A stretch of DNA of 64,000 nucleotides from Acidovorax sp. 69 (GCF_002797445.1 NZ_PGEP01000001.1:1301001-1365000); one strand, 5' to 3'. Positions 8,541-18,836 are shown, counted from the stretch's first letter. The notes: generated by a model not told the origin, from the letters alone. Translations and numbers: made by a program.

Positions 8541-9530
8541 ATGTTTGTAGACCTATTGGATTCACATGTTGGCGGTGTGAGCGAGACATCAGATTGCCTG
8601 GTCGCTGTAGACAAGGGATCGCTTGTATGGATGACGCAATTGCAATCGGCATTGCAATCCACTTGCCCGATTGGAAGAGGTAAGAAAAAGCTCCCTATGG
8701 CTCCTCATGCTCGTGTGCGAAGAGCCCAGAAGCTAGCAGCTCTTCTGGAGGGTATGGCTCTCTCTGAGGTGATTGAGCGGGTTCGACTCGGAAAGAGCGA
8801 TCCGCACATCGCATGCCTGGACCGTGCACTGCCGTCGATTCTGAAGGACAAAAGCATGACTGAGCATTTGTCGAGTGGTGCGGCACTGACTCTGGCAATG
8901 GAGATCCTTGACGTGCTAATGGTTGTGTATGGGAGCTGGTTCGGCAGATCAAAAATTGACAACGCGCGACGGGAGCGGGAGCGTGCCTGTGGGGCATTGG
9001 TCAAACGAATGCTCGCGTTCAAAAGAAGATACCCCAAGCTCATGGTGATCAGACTCGATGTGGGCTACGGTAAGCAATACGCAGCACAAGTCGATCCAAG
9101 TCACGAAATCCTAGACCACTGGAGTGATCTGTTGGACGCCATCAAGGAGGGTTTTGAAACGAGCTTTCTTGGCTATGCCGCCAAGATTGAGTACGGGGTA
9201 CGAAAGGGCCCGCACATGCATCTGATGCTGCTCTTTAATGGATCGAAAGTTCGCCAGGATGTGACGATCGCTCGACTCATCGGTGAGCTGTGGAAGAACA
9301 AAGTGACGAAGGGTGCGGGGCTGTACCACAACAGCAATGAGCCAAACTACAAGGCCCGTTTCACTCACTGTGGTGTTGGCGTTTTTAGCGGTCTTGATGA
9401 TGCGACGATTGCCGGTTTCCAACGAGTTGCTGACTACTTGGCCAAACGAGATCTTCTCATTAGGGTGGCCATGCCGCATGTGTTTCGAGTGCTTAGGACA
9501 GGACTCGTGTTGCCTCCTGCGCGTGTTTAG
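8541..9530 (+). CDS. Inovirus-Gp2/YfjJ-type replication-like protein
   Basis: A 329-residue protein of the Inovirus Gp2 / YagK-YfjJ C-terminal family. The recognisable part is RRYPKLMVIRLDVGYGKQ, then AAKIEYGVRKGPHMHLMLLF, then RLIGELWKNKVTKGAGLYHN. The HxHL within the second block resembles the HUH motif of rolling-circle initiators, but catalysis is not shown. The start at 8541 is chosen because GGAG lies nine bases upstream; the earlier ATG at 8520 falls inside a palindromic operator. These proteins occur on prophage remnants and small integrative elements, consistent with AlpA and DUF3987 nearby. Confidence 0.78.
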   Translation: MFVDLLDSHVGGVSETSDCLVAVDKGSLVWMTQLQSALQSTCPIGRGKKKLPMAPHARVRRAQKLAALLEGMALSEVIERVRLGKSDPHIACLDRALPSILKDKSMTEHLSSGAALTLAMEILDVLMVVYGSWFGRSKIDNARRERERACGALVKRMLAFKRRYPKLMVIRLDVGYGKQYAAQVDPSHEILDHWSDLLDAIKEGFETSFLGYAAKIEYGVRKGPHMHLMLLFNGSKVRQDVTIARLIGELWKNKVTKGAGLYHNSNEPNYKARFTHCGVGVFSGLDDATIAGFQRVADYLAKRDLLIRVAMPHVFRVLRTGLVLPPARV

Positions 9531-9877
9531 ATGGAGGTGATAGAGACGCGCCGCTTTGCGGGTGATGGACTGCAGTGCAGCGGTTGCGGTCGCTCGTCCA
9601 GCCACCATGGAAGTCCGCTGACGAACTCTCATCGGACGTTCGGAGCGGTGGGCCATTTTTTTGGATGGAGATGGAGAACACCAATACGTTGGCTCCTGAC
9701 ACGTGTTGCGCCTTGAAGCCAGTTCAAGCAGGTTCGCGAGCTTCGCAGTCGACTCGGAAAGACGTTAAGTGCCTCTCAGCATGCAGCTCGCCAAGCATGA
9801 TCGAATCGGCATAGCCTTGTCTGCCTGAGCGAGTGCCGCTCTCGATCTTGATGCCCGGTTGATCTTTGCGAATGAGC
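9531..9877. other. non-coding boundary between mobile module and metal genes
   Basis: About 350 bases without a supportable gene. It marks the change from the accessory module to the metal-resistance block, so an element boundary or old junction could lie here, but I found no direct repeat, tRNA end or inverted repeat to prove it. Confidence 0.4.
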
Positions 9878-9908
9878 TTGACCTTCTCATCGTGGAAAGG
9901 TTCATAGT
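9878..9908 (+). promoter_or_regulatory. CueR-type promoter before the copper chaperone gene
   Basis: TTGACC (9878-9883), a 19-base spacer that begins TTCTC and ends AAAGGTT, and CATAGT (9903-9908). The over-long 19-base spacer and the ACCTTC...GAAAGGT half-sites are the hallmarks of MerR-family copper promoters. Confidence 0.65.
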
Positions 9909-9938
9909 CAAACAGTGAATCAACCAAAGGAGGCTCAC

Positions 9939-10262
9939 ATGGTCCATTTCAATGTTCCTGATATGACATGCGGCGGTTGCGCGAAGCGCATTCGTCGGGC
10001 AATCGCTCAGGCTCAAATGCCAGCGGGCGTCGAAGTAGAAATCGATGTGGCCGCGCGGCAGGTCCGCGTTCCTGGGCAAGCCGAAGACGACACTGTGGAG
10101 CTTGTCCGCTCCGCAATTGAGCGTGCTGGATACAAAGCAGACGCGGCGGTGAGTCCTGCATCTCGCCGAACAACCGGTGGCTGCTGCTGTGCGTCTCGGC
10201 CCGTAACCCCTGTTGATGTGGATCAAGACGGTGCAAGGCAGACGTCGTCATGCTGCAGTTGA
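9939..10262 (+). CDS. CopZ-like copper chaperone with Cys-rich tail
   Basis: A 107-residue cytosolic heavy-metal-associated (HMA) protein. MTCGGC at residues 9-14 is the Cu(I)-binding loop, and the ferredoxin-like fold continues to about residue 68 (ERAGYKADA). Unlike ordinary CopZ (about 65 residues) it carries a tail with CCCAS and a terminal SSCCS, adding five cysteines that could bind further metal. AAAGGAGG lies just before the ATG. A CueR-type promoter is 31 bases upstream, and the Met/His-rich lipoprotein follows 18 bases downstream, probably co-transcribed. Confidence 0.88.
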   Translation: MVHFNVPDMTCGGCAKRIRRAIAQAQMPAGVEVEIDVAARQVRVPGQAEDDTVELVRSAIERAGYKADAAVSPASRRTTGGCCCASRPVTPVDVDQDGARQTSSCCS

Positions 10263-10280
10263 ACTACCAAGGAGACCATC

Positions 10281-10784
10281 ATGCGTCTGAACATCGTCGC
10301 TGGGCTGTTGACAACCCTATTCGTGGCAGGCTGTGCCGTCGCGCAATCGCCAAAACCTGAGGACGAACACGCAGGCCACCACCCCGGAGATGCACAGAGC
10401 GGCGGCGTCACAACCCAGTCTGCCCCGGCAGCCACTGCCGCGTCTGCACCGGACGCCTTTGATCGTCAGATGAAGGCGATGCAGGAAATGCACAAAAAAA
10501 TGCAGGCGGCCAAGACTCCCGCCGAACGCTCAGCGCTGATGGAGGAGCACATGAAGCTCATGCAGTCAGGCATGGCCACGATGGGCGCGGCTAGTTCTGG
10601 TGGCATGGGGATGGGAATGATGCAGCAAGGGGCGCAGACCAAACCTGCCATGCCTGCAGCCTCCGGAAACTCGGGTATGGGAGGCATGATGGGCATGCAC
10701 GCTCAAATGGAGCGCCGTATGGCCATGATGGAGCAGATGATGCAAATGATGGTGGACCGCCAAGCAGCCATGCCATCCAAGTAG
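10281..10784 (+). CDS. Met/His-rich periplasmic lipoprotein
   Basis: A 167-residue predicted lipoprotein: a hydrophobic leader ends in the lipobox VAGC, followed by an Asp/His segment (DEHAGHH). The C-terminal half is extraordinarily rich in methionine (MGMGMMQQG, MGGMMGMHAQMERR, MMEQMMQMM), a typical Cu(I)/Ag(I)-binding composition. It follows the CopZ-like gene by 18 bases with GGAG before the ATG. It probably buffers copper or silver at the inner face of the outer membrane. I know no named family beyond general resemblance to copper-binding Met-rich proteins. Confidence 0.75.
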   Translation: MRLNIVAGLLTTLFVAGCAVAQSPKPEDEHAGHHPGDAQSGGVTTQSAPAATAASAPDAFDRQMKAMQEMHKKMQAAKTPAERSALMEEHMKLMQSGMATMGAASSGGMGMGMMQQGAQTKPAMPAASGNSGMGGMMGMHAQMERRMAMMEQMMQMMVDRQAAMPSK

Positions 10785-10859
10785 TCTCACCGCGAACGTT
10801 CTTTGCGGGGGAAGCTATCACTATTCCAAACGCTGGTGAGCTGCGCGAGGCTTGGTGAC

Positions 10860-11789
10860 TCAGTCACTAACCACTGTGCAGTTGCGCCCGAGCGCCTTTG
10901 CCCTGTAAACAGCTTCATCAGAGCGTTTTAGCAGCCGGGCGAGGAAATCCGCTCCGGTTTGGTGTACTGCACATGCCAGCCCGACACTGACCGTTACTGG
11001 CCCCGCCAATGAGCGAACCCGTCTGGCGCATTTGTGCACCCGCTCCGCGATTCGGGCAGCGGCTTCTGCGTCCGCATCAGGTAACCAGAGGACGAATTCT
11101 TCCCCGCCGTATCGCGCCACCAGGTCCGAACCACGGGCGCCTGCCTGTAACTGGCGAGCAAAGTTCACCAGCACCCGGTCGCCCTCGGGATGGCCATGCG
11201 CATCGTTGATCCGTTTGAAGTAGTCCACGTCCACCATCAACAACGACACGGAACTCTGTCGAGAGGCCGTCCGTTGCCACTCTTGCACGGTCAATTCCAG
11301 CGCACGGCGGTTTTTAAGACCTGTAAGCGGATCAGAGAGACTCAGTTCCGAAAGCTGGCGATTCTGCAATTCAACCTGTTCATTGCTGGCGGCCAAGCGC
11401 TGGGCAAGACCCTGGGCCTCTGCACGGGCCTTGATCAACTCGCCTTCGAAACGGCTGCGTTCGCGGGCCACAAAAAAGGCCCATACGATGTGGTCGCCCG
11501 TCTCCAGGCGCTTGCTGACCGCATTGACCATGACAGGAACAGTCTCGCCGCCAACACCGCGCAGGTGGAGGAATACTTCGCGCGCACTCTTGGCGTGATG
11601 CAGCGTGGGAAACAGGTGGGTCTGGCTGAAAATTCGAGAAGCTGGTGTCAACAGTTCATCCATGGAGTGGCCGAGCCAAAACGCCTCCGTGCCCCCGATC
11701 AGGACAAGGAACTCCCTGTTCATCCGCACGATGTGCCCCACCGGGTCCGTGATCATCATCGCGCAAGGGATGTCATCAACCGCCAGCAT
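10860..11789 (-). CDS. PAS-GGDEF diguanylate cyclase with RsbP-type PAS
   Basis: A 309-residue protein: a PAS domain (about 1-115), a coiled-coil linker (115-150) and a GGDEF domain (150-309). The active-site signature is GGEEF (228-232). RGSD at 219-222, five residues before it, is an intact inhibitory I-site, so a working c-di-GMP synthase is expected. The PAS part (DDIPCAMMITDPVGHIV, SQTHLFPTLHH, GGETVPVMVNA) closely follows the PAS domain of Bacillus RsbP, which partners RsbQ, and an RsbQ homologue lies 21 bases upstream on the same strand. It probably receives a signal through that hydrolase. No signal peptide or membrane segment is seen. Confidence 0.88.
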   Translation of the reverse strand: MLAVDDIPCAMMITDPVGHIVRMNREFLVLIGGTEAFWLGHSMDELLTPASRIFSQTHLFPTLHHAKSAREVFLHLRGVGGETVPVMVNAVSKRLETGDHIVWAFFVARERSRFEGELIKARAEAQGLAQRLAASNEQVELQNRQLSELSLSDPLTGLKNRRALELTVQEWQRTASRQSSVSLLMVDVDYFKRINDAHGHPEGDRVLVNFARQLQAGARGSDLVARYGGEEFVLWLPDADAEAAARIAERVHKCARRVRSLAGPVTVSVGLACAVHQTGADFLARLLKRSDEAVYRAKALGRNCTVVSD

Positions 11790-11810
11790 GTTCCGCCCTC
11801 TCGGTTTCGC

Positions 11811-12623
11811 TCACGCTAAGGAGAGATATCGCTGCATGGCGGCCGTCACCAAGTGAGGATGACTCATGTGGGCGCAGTGTCCGGTCACGTCCAGCACTTC
11901 CAGCGTGCTGTCCCTGAGCTTCTTGTGCATGTATTCCCCCACCGAATGGGGCGCCAACGCATCGTTGCCATGCTGCAAGATCAGACTCGGCCGGGTCACG
12001 CGCGACAGCTCCTCTCTGGTATCCGCAAAGAAGGTTGCCTGCGCAAAGATACGAGCCATCGTAGGATCGGTTGAGCAGAAACTCTCGGACAGCTCTCCGC
12101 CCAGACTGTCTGCCTGCGGCGCTCCCGCCACAATGGGTGCGAGGTAGCTGGACCAGCCCATGAAGTTCTGGTCCATGAGGTCCAATAGGCCCTCCAAATC
12201 CTGGCGCTCGAACCCTCCAAGGTAGTCCGGAGCGTGATTGATGTAGCAAGGCGACGGGCCGACCAGAATCAGGCGATCAAAAAGCATAGGTCGCTCGATG
12301 GAGGCCAGCAGGCCGATGCTGGCGCTGACCGAATGTCCAACAAAATGCACTCCGCGCTCGATGCCCAATGCGTCGCATACATCCAGCAGATCTTGCACGT
12401 AGCCTTTCAGACTTGCGTACTTCACGGGGTCAAAGGCGGCCAAGTCTGATTGGCCGCAGCCGACGTAGTCGAACAAGACCTGGTGGCACTTACCTTCAAA
12501 GGCCGGAGTGATGTGTCGCCACATATGCTGGCTACACCCAAAGCCGTGCGCATAGACGAGCACGGGGACGTCCGGGCGAATTGCATCGATCACATGCACG
12601 TTGTTGCGCTTACGAATTTCCAC
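11811..12623 (-). CDS. rsbQ: RsbQ-type alpha/beta hydrolase (signal receptor)
   Basis: A 270-residue alpha/beta hydrolase that matches RsbQ over its whole length (KRNNVHVIDA, HGFGCSQHMW, LFDYVGCGQSDLAAFD, GHSVSASIGLLASI, VGPSPCYIN, FCSTDP, GHCAHMSHP). The catalytic triad is Ser98, Asp221 and His249. The GTG start at 12623 gives the family length (RsbQ is 269 residues); upstream codons to 12755 give an unrelated extension. RsbQ-like proteins are related to the KAI2/D14 hormone receptors and act as small-molecule sensors for an RsbP PAS domain. Here the partner would be the PAS-GGDEF protein immediately downstream. The cus efflux genes end 140 bases upstream. Confidence 0.88.
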   Translation of the reverse strand: MEIRKRNNVHVIDAIRPDVPVLVYAHGFGCSQHMWRHITPAFEGKCHQVLFDYVGCGQSDLAAFDPVKYASLKGYVQDLLDVCDALGIERGVHFVGHSVSASIGLLASIERPMLFDRLILVGPSPCYINHAPDYLGGFERQDLEGLLDLMDQNFMGWSSYLAPIVAGAPQADSLGGELSESFCSTDPTMARIFAQATFFADTREELSRVTRPSLILQHGNDALAPHSVGEYMHKKLRDSTLEVLDVTGHCAHMSHPHLVTAAMQRYLSLA

Positions 12624-12763
12624 TGTTGTTCTTTCCGGGCGGTCAGTCCGCAGATTTTGCACGCCTGACGCTTGCACCGTGCGCAAAATAGCATGCAAGC
12701 GTGCGCGATTGGGAGTGAGAAACAACTGGTTTATCGCTAGCACCAGCTTGCGCAACGCAGCGT

Positions 12764-15700
12764 TCAGCCTCCAGATGCCTCTGTTTTCACTCTCCTTGGC
12801 TTACGCATCAGCACATAGGCCGCAGGAATCACGAACAAGGACAGCAGCGGCGCCGTCACCATACCGCCCAGCATGGGTGCCGCGATGCGGCTCATGACCT
12901 CCGAGCCTGTCCCGCTGCTCCACACGATGGGCACCAGGCCCGCCAGGATGACAGCCACGGTCATTGCCTTGGGTCGCACGCGCAGCACGGCACCTTCCCG
13001 AATCGCGTCCAGCAGCTCTTCCAGTGTGGGCTGCCTGCCGTCTGGACATCTCTCTGCGAGTGCCTGCTTGAGGTAGATGAGCATGACCACCCCGAACTCT
13101 GCCGCGACCCCCGCCAGGGCGATGAAGCCCACACCGGTGGCGATGGACAGGTTGTAGTTCATCAGGTAGAGGAACCAGATGCCCCCGGTCAACGCGAATG
13201 GCAACGTCGCCATGATCAGTCCCGCCTCACCCATGCGCGAGAAGGTCAAGTACAAAAGCACGAAGATGATCAGCAAGGTGGCAGGCACCACTACTTTCAG
13301 GCGGGCATTAGCCCGCTCCAGGTACTCGAACTGGCCTGAGTACGTGATGCTGACCCCGGGCTCCAGCTTGATCTGTCGGCTCACGGCATCGCGCAGCTCA
13401 TTGGCCACGGAAGCCAGATCGCGCCCCCGCACATCGACATATACCCAGCCCGATGGGCGGGCGTTCTCGCTTTTGAGCATGGGTGGCCCATCGGTGATGG
13501 CGATGCTGGCCACCGTACCCAGCGTGATCTGCTGCCCCATGGGGGTGGAGATGGGCAATTGGGCCAAGCGTTCGGGCGAGTCTCTCCACTCACGCGGATA
13601 GCGCAGGTTGATCGGGAAGCGGGCCAAGCCCTCGACCGTTTCCGAGATGTTTTCACCGCCAATGGCCCCGGAGACTACGGCCTGGATTTCGCTCACGTTC
13701 AGTCCGTAGCGCCCTGCGGCTGTGCGGTCGATGCGGACATCGACATAGCGCCCCCCGGTCAGGCGCTCGGCCAGTGACGAAGTCACTCCCGGAATGCCCT
13801 TGGCGACCTGCTCGACTTGGGCAGCGATCCCGTCGATCACCTTCAGGTCGTTGCCGGTCACCTTGACCCCGATGGGACTCTTGATGCCGGTGGCCAGCAT
13901 GTCAATCCGGTTGCGGATGGGTGGAATCCAGATGTTGGACAGGCCAGGAATCTTGACGGCCTTGTCCAGCTCCTCGATCAGACCCTCGGGCGTCATTCCT
14001 GGACGCCATTGGTCTCTGGGCTTGAGCTTCACCGTGGTCTCGAACATTTCCAGAGGCGCTGGATCGGTGGCGGTCTCGGCCCGGCCCGCCTTGCCAAAGA
14101 CGCGCTCAACCTCGGGAACCGTCTTGATCATGCGGTTGCTCAGTTGCAGCAGTTCGGTGGCCCGCTGTGCCGAAAGGCCCGGGAGCGCCGAAGGCATGTA
14201 CAGCAGATCGCCTTCGTCCAGCCTGGGTAAGAACTCGCCGCCTAGCCGGGAGAGCGGCCAAATCGTGGTCGCCAGCGCCAGCACGGCGATAGCCAAGGTG
14301 GATTTGGGACGATGCAAGACCCACTCCAGGCAAGGTCGGTACACGACGATCAGCGCACGCGTGATGGGGTTTTTCTGCTCGTCAGGGATACGCCCCCGGA
14401 TCCAGTAGCCCATGAGGACCGGGATCAGCGTGACCGAGAGTGCCGCAGCTGCGGCCATCGCGTAGGTCTTCGTGAACGCCAGCGGTCCAAACAAGCGGCC
14501 TTCCTGTGCTTCCAGCGTAAAAACGGGCACAAAGGACAACGTGATGATGAGCAGCGAGAAGAAAAGCGCAGGCCCAACTTCCTCGGCAGCTTCGGTGATC
14601 ACTTTCCAGCGCTCTTCACCGACCAACTGCTGGTCGGGATGCTTGTGCTGCCAGGCCTCCAGCTTCTTGTGGGCGTTCTCGATCATCACCACAGCTGCAT
14701 CGACCATGGCGCCCACGGCGATTGCAATCCCGCCCAGGGACATGATGTTGGCGTTGATGCCCTGGTAGCGCATCACCAGAAACGCCGCCATGATCCCCAG
14801 CGGCAGAGAAATGATGGCGACCAGCGCAGAACGCAGGTGCCAGAGGAACAAGACACAGACCACCGCCACCACAATGAACTCCTCTACGAGTTTGGTGCTG
14901 AGGTTCTGGATCGCCCGCTCGATGAGTGCGCTGCGGTCGTAGGTGGTGACGATCTCCACGCCCTGGGGCAGGCTGCTTTGCAGCTCGCTGAGTTTGGCCT
15001 TTACGGCCTGGATCGTTTCCTGGGCGTTCTTGCCAGATCGCAGCACGACCACGCCTCCAGCCACTTCCCCCTCGCCGTCGAGTTCAGCGATGCCGCGCCG
15101 CATTTCCGGCCCGATCTGGACGGTGGCGACATCCCCCAGGCGCACAGGCACCCCTGCGCGCGACACCAACGGGATGGCGCGGAAGTCGTCCAGCGTCTTG
15201 AGATAGCCGCTGGCGCGCACCATGTACTCGGCGCCGGACAGTTCCAGCACCGATCCACCCGTTTCCTGGTTGGCATTCATGATGGCCTCGCGCACCTGCC
15301 CCTGAGTGAGGCCTTGGGACGCAAGCTTGATGGGGTCGAGCACGACCTGGTACTGCTTGACCATGCCCCGACCGATGCCACCTCGGCCACGTTGGGTAAG
15401 CTCTTGAGTTCGAACTTCAGGAACCAGTCCTGCAAGGCGCGAAGCTGGGCCAGGTCGTTTTTGCCGGTGCGATCTACCAGGGCGTACTGGAAGATCCAGC
15501 CCACCCCGGTGGCATCTGGGCCCAACGACGACTTGGCCGTAGCGGGTAGACGTCCCTGCACCTGGTTCATGTACTCCAGTACCCGCGAACGCGCCCAGTA
15601 CAGGTCCGTGCCATCCTCGAACAGGATGTAGACGAATGAGTCGCCGAAGAACGAGAAACCTCGCACCGTCTTGGCGCCCGGGACGGACAGCATGGTGGTG

Positions 15701-15909
15701 GCCAGCGGGTACGTCACCTGGTTTTCCACGATCTGCGGCGCCTGGCCGGGATAGGAGGTGCGGATGATGACCTGGACATCCGACAAATCGGGAAGTGCAT
15801 CCACGGGGGTGCTGCGCACGCCCCACACGCCCCAGGCCGTGAGCATCACGGTCGCCAGCAGAACCAGGAGTCGGTTCGCCACCGACCAGCGGATCAGGCG
15901 CGCGATCAT
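12764..15909 (-). pseudogene. cusA: CusA-type RND copper/silver pump, one-base frameshift
   Basis: The heavy-metal RND transporter of the CusA/SilA type, about 1048 residues if restored. The first 180 residues read from 15909 ([33 protein letters not shown]); the rest continues in another frame to 12764 ([20 protein letters not shown], the copper-type RND signature; [16 protein letters not shown]). The break is at the C4 run 15366-15369: restoring one C gives [16 protein letters not shown]. Either a mutated gene or a base lost at a homopolymer. It overlaps cusB by four bases. It would export Cu(I)/Ag(I) with CusB and CusC. Confidence 0.9.
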
Positions 15910-17423
15910 GGCTTGATCCTTTCCACGGCAGTGATCACGAAGTCCTTGCCTTGCTGCTGGAAGGTGAACCTGACCTGCTGCTCGGGTTTCAATGTCGTGG
16001 CCAATTCAGGACTCGCCAGCTTGAAGGGCATGGTCATGCCAGGCCACTTCAGTTCAGGCACGGCATCATGGGTCAGAGTCAGCTCAGTCGGTGTGACCTC
16101 ATCGACCACTCCCCGCACGGTAAAGCTTTTGGACGCCGGAGCAGCAGAGGTCGAAGGACCCTGTTCACTGATTGGTTGTGCGCTGCTGCCTTGAGACTGT
16201 GCAGGCAAGATTCCTCGCAGGCTGGCTTCCGAGTCGATCAGGAACTGTGCCGAGGCGACCACCTGTTGTCCTGCGGTCAGCCCGCCTTGAACGACGAGGC
16301 GGTCATCGATTTCCGCGCCGAGTTGGACCTCGACGGGGTGGTACTTGCCGGGGCCATCCACCACGTAGACCAGCGCCCGCTTGCCGGTGCGGATCACCGC
16401 TTCGCTGGGCACCAGCAGCGCTGGTTGTGTCCGTCCGGCCAGAACGATCTGTCCGGACATGCCCGCCTTCAGCCGCTGGGTGGGGTTGGGTAGCTCCAGC
16501 CGCACACGCACCGTGCGGGTGTCCCGATTGGCTTCTGGGAGGATGCTCACAATCCGGGCTTTGAGGGTTTCGCCTGGAAACGCGGCCAGGCGGACCTGGG
16601 CATCCTGCCCCAGTTGCAGGGGACCGCTTTGGGCCTCGGGAACGGCCGCTTCGATCCAGACGCTGGCCAGACCGTTTACGCGGACCAGGTTGGCCCCCGC
16701 AGAGACCGTCATGCCTTGGCGCACCATCAGTTCGGCCACCATCCCAGCCTGCGGGAAGGTCACCGTGTAGCGGCCTTGAGGTTCGCCCGTGCGCTCCACC
16801 TGGGCCACCAGCGAGGCCGGCATACCCAGCAGCAACAACCGCTGGCGCGCCGCTGCCGTCAACGATTCGTCCTTGAGCGCCCGGACCGCGAGAAACTCGC
16901 GCTGCGCAGCCAACCATTCGGGCAGCAGCAGGTCGGCCAATGGCGCGCCTGCGGCCACCACGTCGCCCGGGGCGCGGGCGTAGACCCGTTCCACAAACCC
17001 AGCTGAGCGCGCCTGAACGATGCTCACATCCCGGTCATTCAGCTGGACCGTGCCCAGCACGTCCACGTCGGCCCCAATGTCGCGTTGCTCCACCGCGGCG
17101 GTGCGCAGGCCGAGGGCTTGCACCGCCTGGGCGGAGACATTCAAACCGGTGCCTTGTTGTGTGTCCTCATCGGCGTACTTGGGGACCAGCGCCATGTCCA
17201 TGTAGGGCGACTTGCCGGGCTTGTCGAACTTCTGCGTCGGCGACATCGGGTCGTACCAGTACAGCACCTTGCGGTCGGCTTTTGCTGCTTCTGTCGATGC
17301 GGGACTGGCTCCCAGTGCGTGGTTGTTCGCGGTGCGCCATTGGGAGACGGTCCAGCCGAGGGCGATGCCTGCAGCCACCAGTGCTACGGCCACAGCGGTC
17401 TTCTTGAAAACGTTATTGGTCAT
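15906..17423 (-). CDS. cusB: CusB-type periplasmic adaptor with C-terminal CusF domain
   Basis: A 505-residue membrane-fusion protein with an N-terminal membrane anchor. A heavy-metal-binding domain follows at about 53-86 ([29 protein letters not shown]), then the barrel-sandwich and beta-barrel domains. The last 70 residues form a CusF-like fold with [18 protein letters not shown], which keeps the His, Trp and two Met ligands of E. coli CusF. This fused metallochaperone would hand Cu(I)/Ag(I) to the pump. It starts 12 bases after cusC and overlaps the cusA start (ATGA). Confidence 0.92.
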   Translation of the reverse strand: MTNNVFKKTAVAVALVAAGIALGWTVSQWRTANNHALGASPASTEAAKADRKVLYWYDPMSPTQKFDKPGKSPYMDMALVPKYADEDTQQGTGLNVSAQAVQALGLRTAAVEQRDIGADVDVLGTVQLNDRDVSIVQARSAGFVERVYARAPGDVVAAGAPLADLLLPEWLAAQREFLAVRALKDESLTAAARQRLLLLGMPASLVAQVERTGEPQGRYTVTFPQAGMVAELMVRQGMTVSAGANLVRVNGLASVWIEAAVPEAQSGPLQLGQDAQVRLAAFPGETLKARIVSILPEANRDTRTVRVRLELPNPTQRLKAGMSGQIVLAGRTQPALLVPSEAVIRTGKRALVYVVDGPGKYHPVEVQLGAEIDDRLVVQGGLTAGQQVVASAQFLIDSEASLRGILPAQSQGSSAQPISEQGPSTSAAPASKSFTVRGVVDEVTPTELTLTHDAVPELKWPGMTMPFKLASPELATTLKPEQQVRFTFQQQGKDFVITAVERIKP

Positions 17424-17435
17424 GTGGTTCTCCCT

Positions 17436-18761
17436 TCAGTCGGCGATCAGGCTGTTCAAGCGGGCAATCACGGTGTCCCGCTGTGCCTGCAGATCAATGA
17501 GCCGCCAGTGCGTCTCCCGCACTTGGGCCCAAGCCGCCAGCACGGCGCTCAAGTCGCCTTTGGCGGACTGGTAGTTGGCCAGCGCGAGTTCAGCGCGCCC
17601 CTGTGCCAGGCCCATACCAGCCGACTGCAGCCGCTCGATCTGGCTGTTCAGTGACGCCAGCTCTGAGGCGCTGTCCTCCAGCTCCTGCAGGTGCCTGCGG
17701 GTCACGTCTTCCTGCTCAGCTTCCAGGCGCTGCAGCTCCAGCTGCTTGGCCTTGATCTGGGGTCCCTGGCGCCGCTCCTGTTGCCAGGGAAGGTCAAAGG
17801 TCACCTGGAAAGACACCATGTCGCCCCAGCGACGGTCGCGGCGGCTGTAGGCGACTTCCCAGGACCAATCACCCTTGGTTTCTGCCTGGGCTTCGCGCGT
17901 TTCCGCTAAGGCTATCGCCTGCATGGCCGGGTACTGCGCCAGTTCCGCGTGGCGGTGTACCTCAGAGCGCAGCTGATCCAAAGGGCGGCTCAGCGGCCCG
18001 GGAGTTCCCTGCAGCGCCTCGTCGGCTCGGGCTCCGACCCACCGCCGCAGCATCGCCCTGGCCTTGGAGCGGTCCCGCTGCAGTTCGTCCCTGCGGTCCG
18101 ACAGCGCAAGCGCTTCCTGCTTGGCCATGAGAAGATCGCCCGCCTGGGCCGTCCCCCCCGCGATGCGGGCAAGCAGGCTGTCCTGCAGGCGCTGGTTCTC
18201 ACTCAGTAGACCGGCGAGCACCTGGGCGCGCTGTTCAATGGCCTGGGCCATGATCCACGCTTGGCTCAGCTCCTGCCGGATCTGCAGGCGCTGGACGCCC
18301 AGGGCGGCGCGTTCGCGTTCCACCTTGGCCTCGGCGCCGGCGATCTGGGCATCCCGTTTGGCGCGGTTGGGCACCTCCTGCATCAGCGCCAGGCGCTGCA
18401 TGGTCATGGACTCGCGTGTGAGGCTGAAGCGGTCCATGCCGCTGATGGGAAAGTTCTCGATACCGACCGAGAGCTTTGGATCAGGGAGTGTTCCTGCGGC
18501 CTTCAGGGTGCTGCTGGCAGCGTCAATCTGCAGCCGCTGGGCCGTGATGCGGGGACTGTGCTGCTCCGCCAGATCCAAGGCCTCGGTAAAACCCAGGGCG
18601 TGGGCCTGGTTGCCAGCCAAGCCGATGCCGGCCAGCAGGAACCCGAGAGCGCCCAGGCGCTGATGGTGGAGGTTGCGCACCTGGATGCGCTGCGAGATGG
18701 GACGAATGCGCTGGTGCGCAGACAGGCGCTCGCAGGGAGCGCCGAAGGAGATGTTGGGCAT
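17436..18761 (-). CDS. cusC: CusC-type TolC-family outer-membrane factor
   Basis: A 441-residue TolC-family protein. A basic leader and hydrophobic stretch (LGALGFLLAGIGLAGNQAHA) form a signal peptide. Two long helical repeats follow, with LGFTEALDLAEQHSPRI and LALANYQSAKGDLSAVLAAW as the recognisable repeat starts and ends. It forms the outer-membrane channel of the CusCBA export complex. GAGG lies eight bases before the ATG at 18761. It is the first of three closely spaced genes cusC-cusB-cusA. Confidence 0.88.
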   Translation of the reverse strand: MPNISFGAPCERLSAHQRIRPISQRIQVRNLHHQRLGALGFLLAGIGLAGNQAHALGFTEALDLAEQHSPRITAQRLQIDAASSTLKAAGTLPDPKLSVGIENFPISGMDRFSLTRESMTMQRLALMQEVPNRAKRDAQIAGAEAKVERERAALGVQRLQIRQELSQAWIMAQAIEQRAQVLAGLLSENQRLQDSLLARIAGGTAQAGDLLMAKQEALALSDRRDELQRDRSKARAMLRRWVGARADEALQGTPGPLSRPLDQLRSEVHRHAELAQYPAMQAIALAETREAQAETKGDWSWEVAYSRRDRRWGDMVSFQVTFDLPWQQERRQGPQIKAKQLELQRLEAEQEDVTRRHLQELEDSASELASLNSQIERLQSAGMGLAQGRAELALANYQSAKGDLSAVLAAWAQVRETHWRLIDLQAQRDTVIARLNSLIAD

Positions 18762-18836
18762 GATGGTCCTCGAAATGAAGGGGCACGAAGTCAGACTTGC
18801 GCAAACGCTGCAAGGCAGCGCGCAAGACGTGCACGA

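Noticed and set aside
1..9530. Complete prophage or conjugative element
   Set aside because: AlpA, DUF3987, H-NS-like and Gp2-like genes fit a satellite or island, but integrase, capsid and transfer genes are absent, so the whole cannot be called a complete element.
9724..9927. 68-codon minus-strand frame (TTG start) before the copper chaperone
   Set aside because: It spans the CueR-type promoter at 9878-9908 and lacks a start codon with a ribosome site; more likely non-coding.
14312..15631. 439-codon open frame antisense to cusA
   Set aside because: Low-complexity Asp/His/Gln/Arg product typical of the reverse of an RND gene; no homology recognised.
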